Assembly: GCA_027186245.1 (NCBI GenBank)
Contig: CP114487.1
Location: forward strand, 4,397,001-4,461,000
Length of the DNA stretch: 64,000 nucleotides
From: Coriaria nepalensis
Taxonomy: Eukaryota > Streptophyta > Magnoliopsida > Cucurbitales > Coriariaceae
Direction: 5' to 3'
Position 1 is the stretch's first letter. Each line of letters starts with the position of its first letter. Below, one piece after another: positions 61,821-64,000 of the stretch. The notes under the pieces are model-generated. The model saw only the letters and a list, made by a program, of their open reading frames with translations. It was not told where the DNA came from and searched no databases. Made by a program: the position numbers and the translations under genes.

Positions 61821-64000
61821 GCATAACAGTTTGCCGCCATCTGTGGAAAAGATAAGGTCTTTAGACGATCAACATCTTTAAGATGATATCGCTAGAATCA
61901 ATGGAGTCGACCAGAGAAAATAATGGGTTGCAGGTGTAAGTATAAGAGATTTCATAAGTAAGAAGAGTGAATATAGTTGTGATCGGTAGGATTCAACCAT
62001 TATGGGTAGATAATCAAAGAGAGAATGTAAATGATTCGGAGACAGCACGAATAATGAGCATTATGGAGAGGTCCATTCAAGATCACTTCAGAGATTTTTA
62101 AAGCTAGATACCTGCTGCATTTTGGGTTGTAGCTACTCCCCACTCAAGGATCCTAGGCCAAGGTGAAGTGTAACAAGGGCGTAATGCTAACAAACAAAGG
62201 GAAGAGGGGTTCAGTTCGGCGCGGTTGATATAGTAGAACTCACTCTAGAGTAAAAGCTTGAAGAGGAGCGAGAGAGGTTCAAGGCTAGAGAGGTTGAAGT
62301 GGAAAGGAGAATAAGTGAAATGACTGAGAGTACTATTGAAAAGGGAGGAGCAGTTCCTTTCTTTGTGGATACTAATAGCATGTTCGTCAAGCGAGTATTG
62401 AAGGACTCTTGTGAATGTATTGAGGCATTTATAGCTTCTATGACTGAGTAGAGTGACTAGAGAGGTAGTATGCCAGGCATTTCAAATCACACTAATTAGG
62501 TCATTAATGGATTGATATTGGGGATTAACACCTACATCTGTAAATTCATTTATTGAATTGAAACCTCTGTTCATCAATAATTTCTCTAGCGCGACAAAGG
62601 AAAAACACTCTTATTAGCTTAAATGCCTTTAAGCAAGAACTTGGTGAGAATATTTTAGATTTTATTAAGTGATTTAACTATGCTCTACAGAAGGTGGGCA
62701 AGCCCACTGACCAATGAGTGTGATGCATATATTCCTTGGAATTATAATAAATGAAAAGTTCATTTGAACTACATGGCGAAATCACCCCAGCTTTTATGTC
62801 GAAGTAGTAGAAGTGGCTAAGAGGATTGAAGTGGCTAATAAAGTCTATGAGATGCAAATTAAAACGATCACAAGGATTGGGCAGTCCTCATGCCGGACCT
62901 TTAAACCGAAGCAAAAGAAGAAGTATCCTAGTTCACGTGAAAACCAAAAGGATGACAAAAAGAAAGGAAAAGAGAGGAAGATGAGGGTGTATAGGAGAGA
63001 GGTGAAGCGGTTCCTCGAGCGCCTCACACCACTAACATAAAATGCTGAATTAATTTTCAATAAATACGAAGGTTAGAACTTGTTCCAAGGGCTACCTCTT
63101 CGAGAGAGACACCTGAGATAAGTCCCTCTACTGTCCCTTCCATAAAGACATCGACCACTAAATTGAGGATTATTTTTAGCTTAAAAAATAAATACAGTCC
63201 TTAGTTCAGAATGGACTTTTAAAGGAATTTATGAGCAGGAACAAAGATGGTTGTGAAGGCCGAGGTCGAGGTGATTAGGAAAAAGCATATCGATCTGACA
63301 AGAATGGAGAATAGGGTGTAGTGAAGGAGATCCATGTCATCATCATAGGACTTGAGGGGGGCGATTCAAAGAGTAAGAGTAAAGGATGGGCCAAAAGCAT
63401 GAGTTCTTCTGAAATTTTCACTATTGGCTGAAACTCAGGTACTTGATTGTCCCAGGAGATTATTTGGTAGTAAGGATGAAGAAGGTATTATGTTTCCTCA
63501 TAATGATTCCTTAGTGATAACTTCCAACATATATCTTCATTGAAAGTGCATCGGATACTTGTGGACACCAAGAGTTTAGTTGGCATCATCACCTTATTAA
63601 CCTTTTAGAAGATGAGAATTAGATACGCTTCATTGAAGCCAGTTTGAACCTCAGTGATAAGATTCACAGGGACATAAGTCATACTAGAGGGGTTACTCAC
63701 GTTAATGGTAACCATTTAAGAGGAGTCATCGCATCATGCAATAGTTATGGTAAAGTTTCTAATATAAAATACTCTCCTCGGATATAACCTTATTCTTTGT
63801 GGACTAATAGTGAATGGCCTTAGAGTAGTGGTGTAAACCTATCATTTAGCTATGAAATTTCCCACATAAAAGGGAATTGGAGTAGATTGATGTAATCATA
63901 AGAAATCGAGAGTGTTAAATCACTTTGCTCAAAGGGGAAGTGAACATGATAGAAGTGGTATCCAGCTCGGTCTTCATCAACCAAATCATTATAAAGAATA
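61821..64000 (+). mobile_element. Ty3/gypsy retrotransposon relic, gag and protease part, runs off the window
   Basis: TTGCCGCCATCTGTGG at 61831-61846 resembles the TGGCGCCGTCTGTGGG sequence that follows the LTR in many plant gypsy elements. Downstream are gag pieces (YALQKVGKPTD near 62675, VAKRIEVANKVYEM at 62810-62850), a basic Lys-rich stretch (62890-63000), a gag C-terminal region (IQSLVQNGLLKEFMSRNKDG near 63190-63250, VKEIHVIIIGLEGGDS near 63320-63370) and a protease-like part (GIMFPHNDSLVITSNIYLH near 63490-63540, with DTK where the active-site DTG is expected, near 63568). Frequent stops show it is inactive. Reverse transcriptase would lie beyond the window. Confidence 0.75.

Overview
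This is a stretch of plant nuclear genome. Genes are split by AT-rich GT..AG introns, a large intronless PLS/DYW pentatricopeptide gene is present, and the spaces between genes hold decayed Mutator-like (MULE), Ty1/copia and Ty3/gypsy elements. The gene set is that of a eudicot. The MULEs carry a Ulp1/DUF1985-type partner gene, as described for melon CUMULE-type elements, so a cucurbit is my best guess, held weakly.

Layout. 1-2893: AT-rich, nothing recognised. 2894-9667 (+): prolidase, 16 exons, 495 aa. 9668-13944: intergenic, with a minisatellite and a DUF1985 relic. 13981-17132 (+): type I protein arginine methyltransferase of the PRMT1 class, 9 exons including one of 11 nt. 19272-22196 (-): intact 974-aa DYW-type PPR gene. 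22866-24614 (+): a broken PPR paralogue head-to-head with it. 25440-27890: DUF1985 element relic with internal duplications. 29229-30676 (+): decayed HAD-type small-molecule phosphatase gene. 31110-32983 (+): mitochondrial carrier of the plant CoA-carrier type. 33377-34569 (-): cytosolic-type serine acetyltransferase, convergent with the carrier. 34735-34815: (AAT)27. 36056-37935: a minisatellite split by a copia fragment. 40527-43951 (+): USP-like/receptor-like cytoplasmic kinase with a probable frameshift near its 3' end. 45441-50040: one MULE with a Ulp1-like gene (+) and a transposase (-) facing each other. 51471-54010 (+): a second MULE transposase relic. 55575-56893 (+): SHAQKYF-type MYB repressor. 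61821-64000: degenerate gypsy gag-protease running off the window.

The genes are mostly unrelated housekeeping or regulatory loci: peptide turnover, arginine methylation, organelle RNA editing, CoA transport, cysteine synthesis, kinase signalling and a MYB repressor. They are not an operon or a joint system. The order prolidase - PRMT1 - HAD phosphatase matches my memory of a short Arabidopsis chromosome 4 block (AT4G29490, AT4G29510, AT4G29530), so that part is probably inherited microsynteny with the PPR pair inserted. I found no convincing undescribed system. The observations most worth a second look are decayed copies of a prolidase exon inside its own intron, two competing splice acceptors in prolidase, the 11-nt PRMT1 micro-exon, the PPR gene/pseudogene pair, the frameshift in the kinase, the MULE/Ulp1 elements, and a long AAT repeat just upstream of serine acetyltransferase. 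Exon limits were set by hand from GT/AG sites, reading frame and remembered family sequences, with no transcript evidence.
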